Assembly: GCA_017416055.1 (NCBI GenBank)
Contig: JAFQDI010000233.1
Coordinates: 1 to 13,761, forward strand
Direction: 5' to 3'
DNA: 13,761 nucleotides
Source of the DNA: Lachnospiraceae bacterium
Lineage (GTDB): Bacteria > Bacillota_A > Clostridia > Lachnospirales > Lachnospiraceae
Under the pieces are notes generated by a model. The model ran no database searches. It saw only the letters and a list, made by a program, of their open reading frames with translations, and was not told the DNA's origin. Within the stretch, counting starts at the first letter, position 1. Every line of letters begins with the position of its first letter. Below, one piece after another: positions 4,750-13,193 of the stretch. A program made the translations under genes and the position numbers.

Positions 4750-6708
4750 TTAGCAAATCTCTGCTCCTGCCGGCATCACCTTCTCGGGTACCATCAGAGC
4801 CAGATTTCCTTCTGCGTCTTCTGCGCAGAGGATCATTCCCTCGGACTTGATTCCGGCCAGGACTGCGGGCTTAAGGTTGGTCACTACCATTACCTTTTTG
4901 CCTACCATCTCCTCGGGAGAGTAGTGCGCCTTGATACCGGACACGATCTGGCGTACTTGGCTGCCGATCTTTACCTGAGAGCAAAGGAGCTTTTTGGACT
5001 TCTTTACCGCCTCGCAAGCGATGATCTCTCCCACCTGGAACTGCAACTTCGCGAAATCGTCGTAGGTGATCTCTGCCTTCGGCTCCAGATCGATCACATT
5101 CTCCGGCTCCTCGGCGGGTGCTTCCTCCACCACTGCGGGATGAAGTGCCTCGACCTTTGCCAGAACTTCGTTCACATCCAAACGAGCGAACAGAATCTCG
5201 GGCTTCTCGACTACCTTCGTGCCGGAAGCGTACAGACCGAACTGAGCCATCTCCTCGAGGGTACGCTTGGTACCGTTCACCTGCGCAAGGATCTTCGCGG
5301 AGGTGGAAGGCATGAAGGATTCGAGGAGGCTCGCTCCGATGCAGATGCTCTCCACCAGATTATAGAGAACGGTCTCCAAACGTGCTTTCTTCGCCTCATC
5401 CTTTGCCAATGCCCAAGGCATGGTCTCGTCGATATATTTGTTGCAGCGCTTGAACAGGGTGAAAATCTCGGTGATGGCATCTGCCACGCGAAGCTCGTTC
5501 ATCTTCGCGTCAACCTTCTTCACCGCCTCAAGGACAACTGCCTTCAGGTCCTCGTCTACTTCCTCGGCTACGCCGGAGTTGTTTACCACGCCACCGAAGT
5601 ACTTGTTTGACATGGAGATGGTGCGGTTTACCAAGTTTCCAAGGGTGTTTGCCAGGTCGGAGTTCAGTCTCTCCACCATCAGCTCCCAAGAGATCACACC
5701 GTCATTCTCAAAAGGCATCTCGTGCAGCACGAAATAGCGCACCGCGTCAACGCCGAAGAAATCAACCAGCTCGTCTGCATAGAGCACATTGCCCTTGGAC
5801 TTACTCATCTTACCGTCGCCCTGCAGAAGCCAGGGATGACCGAATACCTGCTTCGGCAGCGGAATCTCCAGTGCCATCAGGAAGATGGGCCAATATATGG
5901 TGTGGAAACGGATGATATCCTTTCCGATCAGGTGCAGATCTGCCGGCCACAGCTTGCCAAACTGCTCGGTGGAATTTCCATCCGCATCGTAACCGATACC
6001 GGTGATATAGTTGGTCAATGCATCCAGCCACACGTAGGTAACGTGTCTGTCGTCAAACTCTACCGGAATACCCCACTTGAAAGAGGTTCTGGACACACAC
6101 AGATCCTGAAGTCCCGGAAGCAGGAAGTTATTCATCATCTCGTTCTTGCGAGCCACCGGCTGAATAAATTCGGGGTGAGTGTTGATATGCTCGATCAGGC
6201 GATCCGCATACTTGCTCATCTTGAAGAAGTAAGCCTCCTCCTTCGCAGGAGAAACCTCGCGTCCACAGTCGGGGCACTTGCCATCCTTTAGCTGAGACTC
6301 GGTGAAGAAGGACTCACAGGGAGTACAGTACAGTCCCTCGTAATATCCTTTATAAATATCGCCCTTGTCATGGAGCTTCTTGAAAATCTTCTGTACCTGC
6401 TTTTTGTGGTCAGCGTCGGTGGTACGGATAAATTTATCGTAAGAAGTATCCATCAGATCCCAGATCGTCTTAATCTGGCCTGCTGCCGCGTCAACGAACT
6501 CCTGAGGAGTCACGCCTGCGTCTGCAGCCTTCAGCTCGATCTTCTGACCGTGCTCATCGGTACCGGTCTGGAAGAACACATCATATCCCTGCTCTCTCTT
6601 ATAGCGGGCGATGCTGTCTGCCAGCACGATCTCGTACGTATTTCCAATGTGCGGCTTGCCTGATGCGTAGGCGATCGCCGTTGTCAAGTAATAAGGTGTC
6701 TTTGCCAT
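4750..6708 (-). CDS. metG: Methionyl-tRNA synthetase with C-terminal tRNA-binding domain
   Basis: 652 residues. It charges tRNA(Met) with methionine using ATP in the cytoplasm. Class I synthetase signatures are complete: PHIGN at residues 19-23 (HIGH motif), KMSKS at 300-304, and a zinc knuckle with CTPC (128-131) and CPDC (145-148). The anticodon-binding helical domain follows. After an Ala/Glu/Pro-rich linker (VVEEAPAEEPENVIDLEPKA), a C-terminal EMAP/Trbp111-type OB-fold runs from ITYDDFAKLQF (~547) to the end and serves tRNA binding and dimer formation in long bacterial MetG. Two ATGs are adjacent (6711 and 6708); I prefer 6708 (MAKTPYYLTT) because GGAGG is then 5 nt away rather than 2. 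The long upstream extension in frame (MITSLLRPPS...) crosses the promoter and is unlikely. No T-box leader was seen; the leader is short with a small CCGCC / GGCGG hairpin. Confidence 0.98.
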   Translation of the reverse strand: MAKTPYYLTTAIAYASGKPHIGNTYEIVLADSIARYKREQGYDVFFQTGTDEHGQKIELKAADAGVTPQEFVDAAAGQIKTIWDLMDTSYDKFIRTTDADHKKQVQKIFKKLHDKGDIYKGYYEGLYCTPCESFFTESQLKDGKCPDCGREVSPAKEEAYFFKMSKYADRLIEHINTHPEFIQPVARKNEMMNNFLLPGLQDLCVSRTSFKWGIPVEFDDRHVTYVWLDALTNYITGIGYDADGNSTEQFGKLWPADLHLIGKDIIRFHTIYWPIFLMALEIPLPKQVFGHPWLLQGDGKMSKSKGNVLYADELVDFFGVDAVRYFVLHEMPFENDGVISWELMVERLNSDLANTLGNLVNRTISMSNKYFGGVVNNSGVAEEVDEDLKAVVLEAVKKVDAKMNELRVADAITEIFTLFKRCNKYIDETMPWALAKDEAKKARLETVLYNLVESICIGASLLESFMPSTSAKILAQVNGTKRTLEEMAQFGLYASGTKVVEKPEILFARLDVNEVLAKVEALHPAVVEEAPAEEPENVIDLEPKAEITYDDFAKLQFQVGEIIACEAVKKSKKLLCSQVKIGSQVRQIVSGIKAHYSPEEMVGKKVMVVTNLKPAVLAGIKSEGMILCAEDAEGNLALMVPEKVMPAGAEIC

Positions 6709-6776
6709 CATTTCCTCCGTTTCTGCCGCCCGAATGGAAGGCGGTCTTAAAAGGCTTGTAATCAATCTAAAAATAG

Positions 6777-6805
6777 ATTATACTATAGGATGTCCGTAAA
6801 GTAAA
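6777..6805 (-). promoter_or_regulatory. Promoter of metG
   Basis: Minus strand TTTACT (6800-6805), 17-nt spacer, TATAAT (6777-6782). The -10 is perfect and the -35 is moderate. The predicted start near 6770 gives a ~60-nt leader, too short for a T-box. Confidence 0.6.
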
Positions 6806-6916
6806 GAATACTTTCAGTTGAAAAAACCAACATTTCCCAAAAGTTTTGCCGAGGCCTGTCATATTTTTTCCTTTCGGCGAATATATATTGATATTACTCA
6901 AAAAAGGAGGAACCTT

Positions 6917-8809
6917 ATGTATCAATCTGTTTCCATAAAGAAAAAGCTACTCAGTCTTTTGCTGGCGGTGACCATGATCGGCCTGACCGCCTGCACCCCC
7001 ACGGCTCCCTCGGGCCATGAATCTTCCGACTCCACCACCCTCTCCACGGAGAACTCCACCGAGGTGTCTTCTGAAGCTTCTACGAAAGCTCCCGCAGAAT
7101 CTTCTTCCGAACCCTCCGCAGAGGCCTCCACGGAAGAAACCGTGTCGGCGCAGGATGAACAAGAGCGCTTTTCTGCTTTTACCGAGGATCTCTTTCAGGA
7201 GACGGTCTTGGACAACACCATCAATCTCCACTACACACTCTCCGATCCGGAAAGCTTCGGAATTACGGAGTACCCTATCTCGTTCGGCACGCTCGACCTC
7301 TGGACCGAGCAGGATATCCTGGATGATCTGAACGAGATGTCCACCGAGCTACATACATTTGATTACGCACTGCTGACTGAGGAACAGCAGATGACCTATG
7401 ATCTGCTGCTGCACTATATCGACACGGAAGCTGCGGCCGCTCCCCTTTACCTGTATGGAGAACCCTTTGGTATCTTCACCGGAGCCACGACCCAGATTCC
7501 GATCACACTGGCTGAATATTCGTTCTACCGTGAGCAGGATATCAAAGACTATCTGGAACTGCTCCCTCAGCTAAAGACCTATTTCGAATTTTTGATTTCC
7601 GTCGAGCAGCTCCGCGCCGACGCCGGTCTGTTTATGACGGTGGCCACACTGAACGCCAATCTGGAGAGCTGTGCGAGCTTTTTGGAAAACCCGGAGAACA
7701 ATTATCTGCTCACCTCCTTTGCCTCCCGCATGGCGCAGATCGACTGGCTGGACGAACAGACGAAAAAGGATTACCTTGCGCAGAATCAGACGATCGTGTA
7801 CGAGTCTGTTTTCCCCGCATTCAATTATCTGGCTACCTCACTGGAAGCCCTGCGCGGCAGTTGTTCCGCCGACGGAGGCCTCGCCTCCTTGCCCAAGGGG
7901 CGAGAATACTTTACGTATCTGATGAATTCACGCCTGGGAACCGACCGCACCGTGGAGGAGATGCTGGAACTGATTCTGACCTATCAGCGCCGTCAGCTTC
8001 AGGAGATGTCTTCGTTGCTCTACCAGAACCCAAGCCTTGAGACTTCGCTTAATCAGTTCTCATTCTCCATGACCGACCCGGAGCAGATCCTGAACTATCT
8101 GAAGACAGCGATTTCCGAGGATTACCCTGAAATCCCGGACACCTCCTACACGATCCATCACGTGGAAAAAGAGCTGGAGGACGTGTTGAGCCCCGCGTTT
8201 TACATGGTTCCCCCGCTGGACCGTTATCTGGAAAACACGATTTACATCAACAACGGCTCCCTCGATGAGACCAGCCTGTTTTCCACACTGGCCCATGAGG
8301 GTTACCCCGGACACCTGTACCAGAATGTGTATTTCAATGCGAACAACACCGAACCTCTGCGCAGCGCGCTCTCCTACCTCGGCTACTCGGAGGGATGGGC
8401 GACCTACGTGGAGTACGAAGCCTACGCCTACGACAAGAGCGTGGATCGGGCACTTTTGGATGTCATGGCGCTCAATAGCTCTGTGACCTTGAGCATCTAC
8501 GCCGCACTGGACATCTACATCAATTATGAGGGATGGACGCGGACACAGGTTTCAAAATACTTGTCGCAGTTTTTCGGCAACCAGCCCGCTGTGTTCCGTG
8601 AAATCTACAACTCCATCGCCGGCGATCCCTGCTACTATCTGGCATATCACGGCGGTTATCTGGAGATTTTGGAGATGCGGGCCATCGCAGAATCCACCTT
8701 AGGGAATCAGTTCAATCTAAAAGAATTCCACCGGTTCTTCCTCGATTTGGGCGAGTGTCCGTTCGCGCTGGCAAATCAGAGGCTGATGGAGTGGCTGGAC
8801 GCAAAGTAG
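6917..8809 (+). CDS. DUF885-family lipoprotein, probable metallopeptidase-like enzyme
   Basis: 630 residues from ATG 6917 (MYQSVSIKKKLLSLLLAVTM); GGAGG lies 6 nt upstream. The frame is open further upstream to a TTG, without a ribosome site. A lipoprotein signal peptide ends in the lipobox LTAC, with the lipidated Cys at residue 26. A low-complexity Ser/Thr/Glu/Ala/Pro linker (~30-75) would hold the domain away from the membrane. The remainder matches the DUF885 family by its hallmark HEGYPGH (residues 460-466) and the later EGWATYVEYEAY (from 492). The HExxxxH-like motif and downstream Glu suggest a zinc-binding site. The catalytic activity of the family is poorly defined, so peptidase function is inferred. 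The protein should sit on the outer face of the cytoplasmic membrane. It is divergent from metG and stands alone, ended by a hairpin. Confidence 0.9.
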   Translation: MYQSVSIKKKLLSLLLAVTMIGLTACTPTAPSGHESSDSTTLSTENSTEVSSEASTKAPAESSSEPSAEASTEETVSAQDEQERFSAFTEDLFQETVLDNTINLHYTLSDPESFGITEYPISFGTLDLWTEQDILDDLNEMSTELHTFDYALLTEEQQMTYDLLLHYIDTEAAAAPLYLYGEPFGIFTGATTQIPITLAEYSFYREQDIKDYLELLPQLKTYFEFLISVEQLRADAGLFMTVATLNANLESCASFLENPENNYLLTSFASRMAQIDWLDEQTKKDYLAQNQTIVYESVFPAFNYLATSLEALRGSCSADGGLASLPKGREYFTYLMNSRLGTDRTVEEMLELILTYQRRQLQEMSSLLYQNPSLETSLNQFSFSMTDPEQILNYLKTAISEDYPEIPDTSYTIHHVEKELEDVLSPAFYMVPPLDRYLENTIYINNGSLDETSLFSTLAHEGYPGHLYQNVYFNANNTEPLRSALSYLGYSEGWATYVEYEAYAYDKSVDRALLDVMALNSSVTLSIYAALDIYINYEGWTRTQVSKYLSQFFGNQPAVFREIYNSIAGDPCYYLAYHGGYLEILEMRAIAESTLGNQFNLKEFHRFFLDLGECPFALANQRLMEWLDAK

Positions 8810-8817
8810 GAAAAGAA

Positions 8818-8866
8818 GGGATGCCATGACTTGAGGTTTGTTTTCACCTCCAAGCCAAGGCATCCC
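8818..8866. terminator. Bidirectional terminator between convergent genes
   Basis: Long imperfect hairpin with GGGATGCC (8818-8825) pairing to GGCATCCC (8859-8866), continued inward with mismatches by CTTG..AGGT and ACC..CCAAG; loop around TTTGTTTTC. ATTTTCTTTATTTC follows on the plus strand and CCCTTCTTTTCC on the minus strand, so it can serve both the DUF885 gene and the beta-propeller gene. Confidence 0.8.
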
Positions 8867-8918
8867 ATTTTCTTTATTTCATTCTACACTTCATATTCCC
8901 CATTCTCTGTTTTGTGAA

Positions 8919-10895
8919 CTATTCTTGACCAACCTTCTTAACCTTAAAGTCCCCCGCACCAAACATATACAAGTATTCCTCGATATAGGCTGCGCGCATA
9001 TTGTCCACATCTCCGAAAAGCGGAACATCGACCAGTTCTCTCAACTCATATCCGTCAAACATCAGCAGAATATATCGTCCGCTGGTTCCGTTGTAGCCGT
9101 AAGCTCCAAATCCCATCAACTGATTTTCCCGGTCAATGTAATAGGACTTGTAGTCGGTGGAGTACGTCGCATTCTCCAACTCATATACGCTCACACTTCT
9201 CACACCGTCGGCGCACTCCTCATATACTTCTACCTTCACGGTATCCCAGGAAGATCCTCTGCCGATTCCTAAGAGATATCCGTTTCCGAAATTGATCAGG
9301 GAGGTGGAGAAGCCTTCGATGGTTCCGGTATCTTTCACGGTGATATTGTTCAGATCGCTGAGGTCAAAGAAGAATACCGGGTCGCTGAGCTGCACGGAGG
9401 TACAGACGTAAGCCATCTCTTTGTCAAAGCGCACGGACTGTACAATCTCGCCTTGCGGCGCGAACTGCAGCACTTCTGCCACGATCTCCCACGTGTTCAG
9501 ATCGATACAATACAGGTTTGCATTCGTTCCACTCCCGGTTCCAACGGGCGTTTCCACCCAATCAACCGATATATTTGATCCATTGGTATATTCTCTCCAG
9601 GCAGATACATTGGTGGTGGTCACCACGCGAAGGATGTTTTCGTACTCATCCAGGCTGTACTGATTCTTCACGTAACCCTCGAGAATGATTGATCCCTCGT
9701 ATTCCATGAGTTCTCCGGTATAAGAGATCGCAGAAATCTCCGTCATGGAACTGCGGATCTTGTGTCCAACCTGTCCCTTCGCCTCGCTGCTAAACGTTCT
9801 GGTCGCATAAACCGCATCGCGGGACACATAAATCTGATCCGAATAGGAGAGGAACGCTGCACTATCCTTCACCGTCAAGGTTGTCTGATCCAGTTTCCAC
9901 ACTACGGTGTAGCGGCTGCTGGTCAGGGTTTCCGGTGCGATAATATTTTCCGCGGGGACGCTCACCGTTCCCTCACCGGTTTCAATCTGAGGAACATAGG
10001 TCGCTTCCTCGTCATACTTCAGTTGGTCATTGGGCTTTGCGGCAAATTCGGTAATCAAAAGAACGTTTCCGTCCACCAAACGGGAAGATTTGTATCCGCC
10101 GGTCACGCAGGATCTTCCGGTCACGTTCATGTTCGTCGGATCGCTCACGTCCACGGAGATCATCGCGATTCCGCCCTCTTTCACTTTACTCCAGTAGGGT
10201 GCCGCCACGATAGCCGTCTTGCCGTCCATGGAAAGATAAAACTCCCACTCATTCGTAAAGGTAAAGGAGCTCTCGCTGATTTCGTTCAGGTTGATCTTTC
10301 CGACTTCTTTGGAATCTTCTCCTGCAATGGTAAATGCGCGCAGCGTTCCTTCATCCAGATAGAAAATGTGCGTCTTCGTGCGCTTGATCAGATCGGCTTC
10401 AATCACGCCGTCCACCTGATTGTCGGTGATTTCCACGTAGTTGCCCTCGCCCTCTGTCGGACTTTGGTTGGCACCGACATCTTCCATCACTTCTTCGTCC
10501 TCGATTGCATCCATGCCGGGCGCAAAGTCCATGGCATTGCCACCCTTCATTCCGAAGTTGCCCAGAAGTTCAAAGAATCCCTTTACATATTTCTCATAAT
10601 TGTTTTTGTCTTCGGGTGCCCGGTAATTGTACACGTTCAGCTTCTGAATCAACTCATAATACTCACTGTCCGCGTACTGTGCTACGCTGGGTGGCGCTGT
10701 GTTAAACGGGATGAACAACCAACAGCTCACCGCCACTGCCAGACCGACAAAGCAAGCCACCTGTGCTCTCCACCACATATCCTTTCTGCGTCTTTTATTC
10801 ACCGCTTTCGCATTCTGAGCCCTGTTCGGACTCGCTTCTTCCACAAACTTCTCGTCGGCCAGTCCCATGGCCTGAAGTAATTTCTTCTCTTTCAC
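8919..10895 (-). CDS. Membrane-anchored beta-propeller protein, likely partner (anti-sigma or sensor) of the ECF sigma factor
   Basis: 658 residues with a GTG start overlapping the sigma gene stop as GTGA (10892-10895); AGGAGGG lies 9 nt upstream. The N-terminus (~1-40, MKEKKLLQAMGLADEKFVEE, basic KRRRK at the end) should be cytoplasmic. One membrane helix follows (~41-63, AQVACFVGLAVAVSCWLFI). The large remainder is extracellular and matches the beta-propeller domain family seen in Firmicute and archaeal secreted proteins (PF09826 type), with repeated strands such as NEWEFYLSMDGKTAIVAA and KEMAYVCTSVQLSDPVFFFD. The segment before the propeller is acidic (MDAIEDEEVMEDVG). The short N-terminal motif around DEKFVEEA resembles the cytoplasmic part of membrane proteins paired with ECF sigma factors in Lachnospiraceae, so an anti-sigma role is plausible; this comes from memory and context. 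No zinc-binding HxxxCxxC motif was found. Confidence 0.85.
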   Translation of the reverse strand: MKEKKLLQAMGLADEKFVEEASPNRAQNAKAVNKRRRKDMWWRAQVACFVGLAVAVSCWLFIPFNTAPPSVAQYADSEYYELIQKLNVYNYRAPEDKNNYEKYVKGFFELLGNFGMKGGNAMDFAPGMDAIEDEEVMEDVGANQSPTEGEGNYVEITDNQVDGVIEADLIKRTKTHIFYLDEGTLRAFTIAGEDSKEVGKINLNEISESSFTFTNEWEFYLSMDGKTAIVAAPYWSKVKEGGIAMISVDVSDPTNMNVTGRSCVTGGYKSSRLVDGNVLLITEFAAKPNDQLKYDEEATYVPQIETGEGTVSVPAENIIAPETLTSSRYTVVWKLDQTTLTVKDSAAFLSYSDQIYVSRDAVYATRTFSSEAKGQVGHKIRSSMTEISAISYTGELMEYEGSIILEGYVKNQYSLDEYENILRVVTTTNVSAWREYTNGSNISVDWVETPVGTGSGTNANLYCIDLNTWEIVAEVLQFAPQGEIVQSVRFDKEMAYVCTSVQLSDPVFFFDLSDLNNITVKDTGTIEGFSTSLINFGNGYLLGIGRGSSWDTVKVEVYEECADGVRSVSVYELENATYSTDYKSYYIDRENQLMGFGAYGYNGTSGRYILLMFDGYELRELVDVPLFGDVDNMRAAYIEEYLYMFGAGDFKVKKVGQE

Positions 10896-11452
10896 AGTTC
10901 AATGCCCTCCTTCTCCAAATATGCTTTGAATCGGTTTCTTGTGCGGAGCAGAGTGACCTTTACATTGCTCTCTTTCAGTCCGTATTCCTCGGCGATCTCC
11001 TTGATCGAGCTCATATACCAGTATCTACGCATGAAGATGATCCGCCGTTGCGCAGGCAGGGACGACAAGAATCCGTTGATTGCATCCTTCAATGCCAACT
11101 CATCTGCCATGGATCCACTGCTCTTTTCATCCGGAACGCACTGCATCAGTTCCTCCAACACGACCGTCATCTGCCCGCCTCCTCGCTTCTTTGTCCGATC
11201 GCTCAGATAGCGGTCCAGCGCCGTATTTCGGGTGATCTTCCCCAGAAATGTGGACAATCGTTCCGGACGATGCGGCGGCATGGCATTCCACGCCTTAATG
11301 TAGGTGTCGTTGACACACTCCTCCGCGTCCTCGTGGGAATAGAGAATGTTGTAAGCAATATAATGGCAGTATCTGCCGTAACGTTTTAGCGTCTCGGAAA
11401 TCGCAGCTTCGGAGCGCTCCCAGTACAGATCCACGATTTTCTTATCTTCCAC
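10892..11452 (-). CDS. ECF (extracytoplasmic function) sigma-70 family factor
   Basis: 186 residues with my preferred GTG start at 11452 (VEDKKIVDLYWERSEAAISE). Sigma region 2 covers ~20-90 (RYGRYCHYIAYNILYSHEDA, ECVNDTYIKAWNAMPPHRPE, STFLGKITRNTALD). Sigma region 4 covers ~130-180, with the helix-turn-helix SSIKEIAEEYGLKESNVKVT. It recruits RNA polymerase to specific promoters in response to an envelope signal. The frame is open to a GTG at 11524. I reject that start because the predicted ECF-type promoter puts the transcription start right there, and AGGGAG lies about 10 nt before GTG 11452. ATG 11482 is a further option with a poor ribosome site. It overlaps the beta-propeller gene by 4 nt, the normal arrangement for a sigma factor and its membrane regulator. 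Confidence 0.92.
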   Translation of the reverse strand: MEDKKIVDLYWERSEAAISETLKRYGRYCHYIAYNILYSHEDAEECVNDTYIKAWNAMPPHRPERLSTFLGKITRNTALDRYLSDRTKKRGGGQMTVVLEELMQCVPDEKSSGSMADELALKDAINGFLSSLPAQRRIIFMRRYWYMSSIKEIAEEYGLKESNVKVTLLRTRNRFKAYLEKEGIEL

Positions 11453-11529
11453 GTCGTCACTCTCCCTCAGGGTGGCAAGCATAATCCGAACCTGCCACTC
11501 TACGTGAATTTCAAGGCCTTTCACCCTGA

Positions 11530-11558
11530 TACACGAGATTTACGGTTTCAGGGTTACA
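11530..11558 (-). promoter_or_regulatory. ECF-type promoter, probably autoregulated by the sigma factor
   Basis: Minus strand TGTAACCC (11551-11558) and CGTGTA (11530-11535), with 16 nt between AACC and CGT. This is the AAC / CGT pattern and spacing typical of ECF promoters. The predicted start lies near 11523, upstream of the chosen sigma start codon. An AT-rich stretch (11559-11610) lies upstream of the -35, as UP elements do. Confidence 0.5.
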
Positions 11559-11672
11559 CAAATTTTTCCTTTTTTGAAAATTATTTAAGCAATTTTTATT
11601 TCAACGGCAAAACAAATATACCCACGCCATCACTGCCGCACAGCAGAAAACGACGAGGGCATCTATGTAATC

Positions 11673-12956
11673 TTAACTCTCTACCATCAACTGGATGATC
11701 TCTTTGTCCGTCTCAGCCATACCGTCGTGCGCCAGACGGCCCACATTGGCAATGGTATTTTCCACGCCCTTCTTCACGATTCCGTCGCCGCCGACAAACT
11801 GATTTCCCTGAAGGAACATATGATAACCAAGAATTCCTGCATCCACCGCTGCTGCAATCTTTCCTGCGCAGGAAGCCTTCGCTCCATCGCAGACAATACC
11901 GGACACAATGGCCAGTGAATTCACCAGCGTGTGGGAGACCTCTCGATAACCGCCTCCCAACAGGTACGCAATGCCGGCACCGCTCCCGCAGCCCGCACTG
12001 ATCGCACCACAGTACGCGGACAACCGTCCGATACCAGTCTTTAAATGGATGGTGCAGAGATTGGAAACGACCAACGCTCTGTACATTCGATCTTCATCGA
12101 TTCCCAGCTCTCTCGCATAAATAATGACAGGAATGCTGGCTGTCATGCCTTGATTTCCACTTCCACTGTTGATGACCACCGGCATCTCACAGCCGTTCAT
12201 CCGCGCATCGGATCCCGCTGCAGCCCAGGCCTTCGCCTTGATCTTCACATCGTTTCCATATAAATTCAGAAGAACCTTACCGATATTTGCCCCGTAAGGA
12301 TTTTTCAACCCTTCCTCCGCGATCGCCATGTTGCACTCGATCTGGCGGGACAGGGTGGGCTTCACATCCTCCAGATCCACCCTGTTCGCAAACTCAACGA
12401 TCTCTTTTACGTTCAACACCGATCGATCCGTCAATATCTGCGTCAATTCTTCGCTGCAACCGGAATTTTCCACCGTCCGGGCCTCGCCATCCTTCTCCAC
12501 CGTCACAATATTCGTGTGGAAGTCCACAATGCGCACGTAGGCACGGTGCGTATCGGTATACACTGTCACACCGATATCAAAAATATGCCCCAGATTCACC
12601 GGCTCTACCTCAATGGGAACCGTCGCCAGATACACCTTCATCTCTTCGATTTGAGCGGGTGTCACCTGTGAGAGCACCTCCAGCTTCCGATTTCCGTCAC
12701 CGGCCACGATGCCTGCCGCCGCTGCCGCCGCGATACCCTTCTGGCCTCCGGTATTCGGAACAATCACGCTCTTCACATTCTTAATAATATTTCCACTGAC
12801 CGAGACCTTCACCGATGTCGGCATCTCCCCCAACGTCTCTCTCGCAACTGCACCTGCATAGGCGATCGCAATCGGCTCCGTACAGCCCATGGCGGTGATC
12901 AGTTCCTCTCTCAAAATCTGTACATAATCGTTGTAATAGGTCGGTTTTTCGCTCAT
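11673..12956 (-). CDS. cyuA: L-cysteine desulfidase family protein (CyuA / YhaM, UPF0597)
   Basis: 427 residues, MSEKPTYYNDYVQILREELI; GGAG lies 6 nt before the ATG. The family converts L-cysteine to pyruvate, ammonia and sulfide with an oxygen-sensitive [4Fe-4S] cluster, and is related to the alpha part of iron-sulfur serine dehydratases. Cysteines that could hold the cluster are present: Cys25 in MGCTEP, Cys301 (SNLCTIH), Cys316 and Cys323 (SAYCGAISAGCGSGAG), Cys356 and Cys363 (CDGAKASCAGK). The conserved stretches PNTGGQKGIAAAAAAG and NSGSGNQGMTASIPV are typical. Length equals the usual family length. It has its own promoter and no visible partner (no cysteine transporter such as CyuP nearby). 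The substrate assignment is by family; some members are annotated only as serine dehydratase-like. Likely cytoplasmic, serving cysteine catabolism or detoxification. Confidence 0.9.
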   Translation of the reverse strand: MSEKPTYYNDYVQILREELITAMGCTEPIAIAYAGAVARETLGEMPTSVKVSVSGNIIKNVKSVIVPNTGGQKGIAAAAAAGIVAGDGNRKLEVLSQVTPAQIEEMKVYLATVPIEVEPVNLGHIFDIGVTVYTDTHRAYVRIVDFHTNIVTVEKDGEARTVENSGCSEELTQILTDRSVLNVKEIVEFANRVDLEDVKPTLSRQIECNMAIAEEGLKNPYGANIGKVLLNLYGNDVKIKAKAWAAAGSDARMNGCEMPVVINSGSGNQGMTASIPVIIYARELGIDEDRMYRALVVSNLCTIHLKTGIGRLSAYCGAISAGCGSGAGIAYLLGGGYREVSHTLVNSLAIVSGIVCDGAKASCAGKIAAAVDAGILGYHMFLQGNQFVGGDGIVKKGVENTIANVGRLAHDGMAETDKEIIQLMVES

Positions 12957-13006
12957 TTGTATCTCCGAAATCTGTCTGGATTCGCAGTAATCCTGCTTTT
13001 AACTAC

Positions 13007-13035
13007 ATCTTACCACGGATATGATTGTTTGACAA
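13007..13035 (-). promoter_or_regulatory. Promoter of the cysteine desulfidase gene
   Basis: Minus strand TTGTCA (13030-13035), 17-nt spacer, TAAGAT (13007-13012) with an extended TGG before the -10. Leader ~45 nt, containing a small GGATT / AATCC hairpin. Confidence 0.65.
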
Positions 13036-13105
13036 GTTGAAGTGTTTTCTCGTGCTTTTCAAATGAATTGCGGAGCAATTTTGCCTTATTAACACCAATT
13101 TCTTC

Positions 13106-13156
13106 TTGACAAAAGGTGTGTCCATGCCTTATAATGCGAGTTGTGGACACGCCTTT
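13106..13156 (+). promoter_or_regulatory. Promoter inside a long imperfect palindrome (candidate operator) of the DUF1413 gene
   Basis: TTGACA (13106-13111), 18-nt spacer, TATAAT (13130-13135). Two inverted 13-bp arms, AAAGGTGTGTCCA (13112-13124) and TGGACACGCCTTT (13144-13156), differ at one base and flank the -10. The match can be extended outward: GACAAAA beside the left arm and TTTTGTC (from 13158) beside the right arm, allowing a 4-nt insertion. Binding of a dimer here would block polymerase; the arms could also form a 5' hairpin in the RNA. Confidence 0.6.
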
Positions 13157-13193
13157 CTTTTGTCCCTAACTCATTATTACAGGAGGAACTACC

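Noticed and set aside
4666..5610. 314-codon open frame on the plus strand opposite metG
   Set aside because: It is antisense to an unambiguous metG, starts inside the antisense RNA gene, has no ribosome site and resembles no protein; a shadow of biased codon use.
6709..6805. T-box or other riboswitch before metG
   Set aside because: The leader from the predicted start is only ~60 nt and has no T-box sequence (AGGGTGG-type) or antiterminator; only a small hairpin is visible.
6818..6916. TTG-started extension of the DUF885 lipoprotein
   Set aside because: It would bury the lipoprotein signal peptide behind 33 residues and has no ribosome site; ATG 6917 has GGAGG at 6 nt.
9762..10880. 372-codon plus-strand frame opposite the beta-propeller gene
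   Set aside because: Shadow frame; the minus-strand gene has a clear membrane helix, domain pattern and overlap with the sigma gene.
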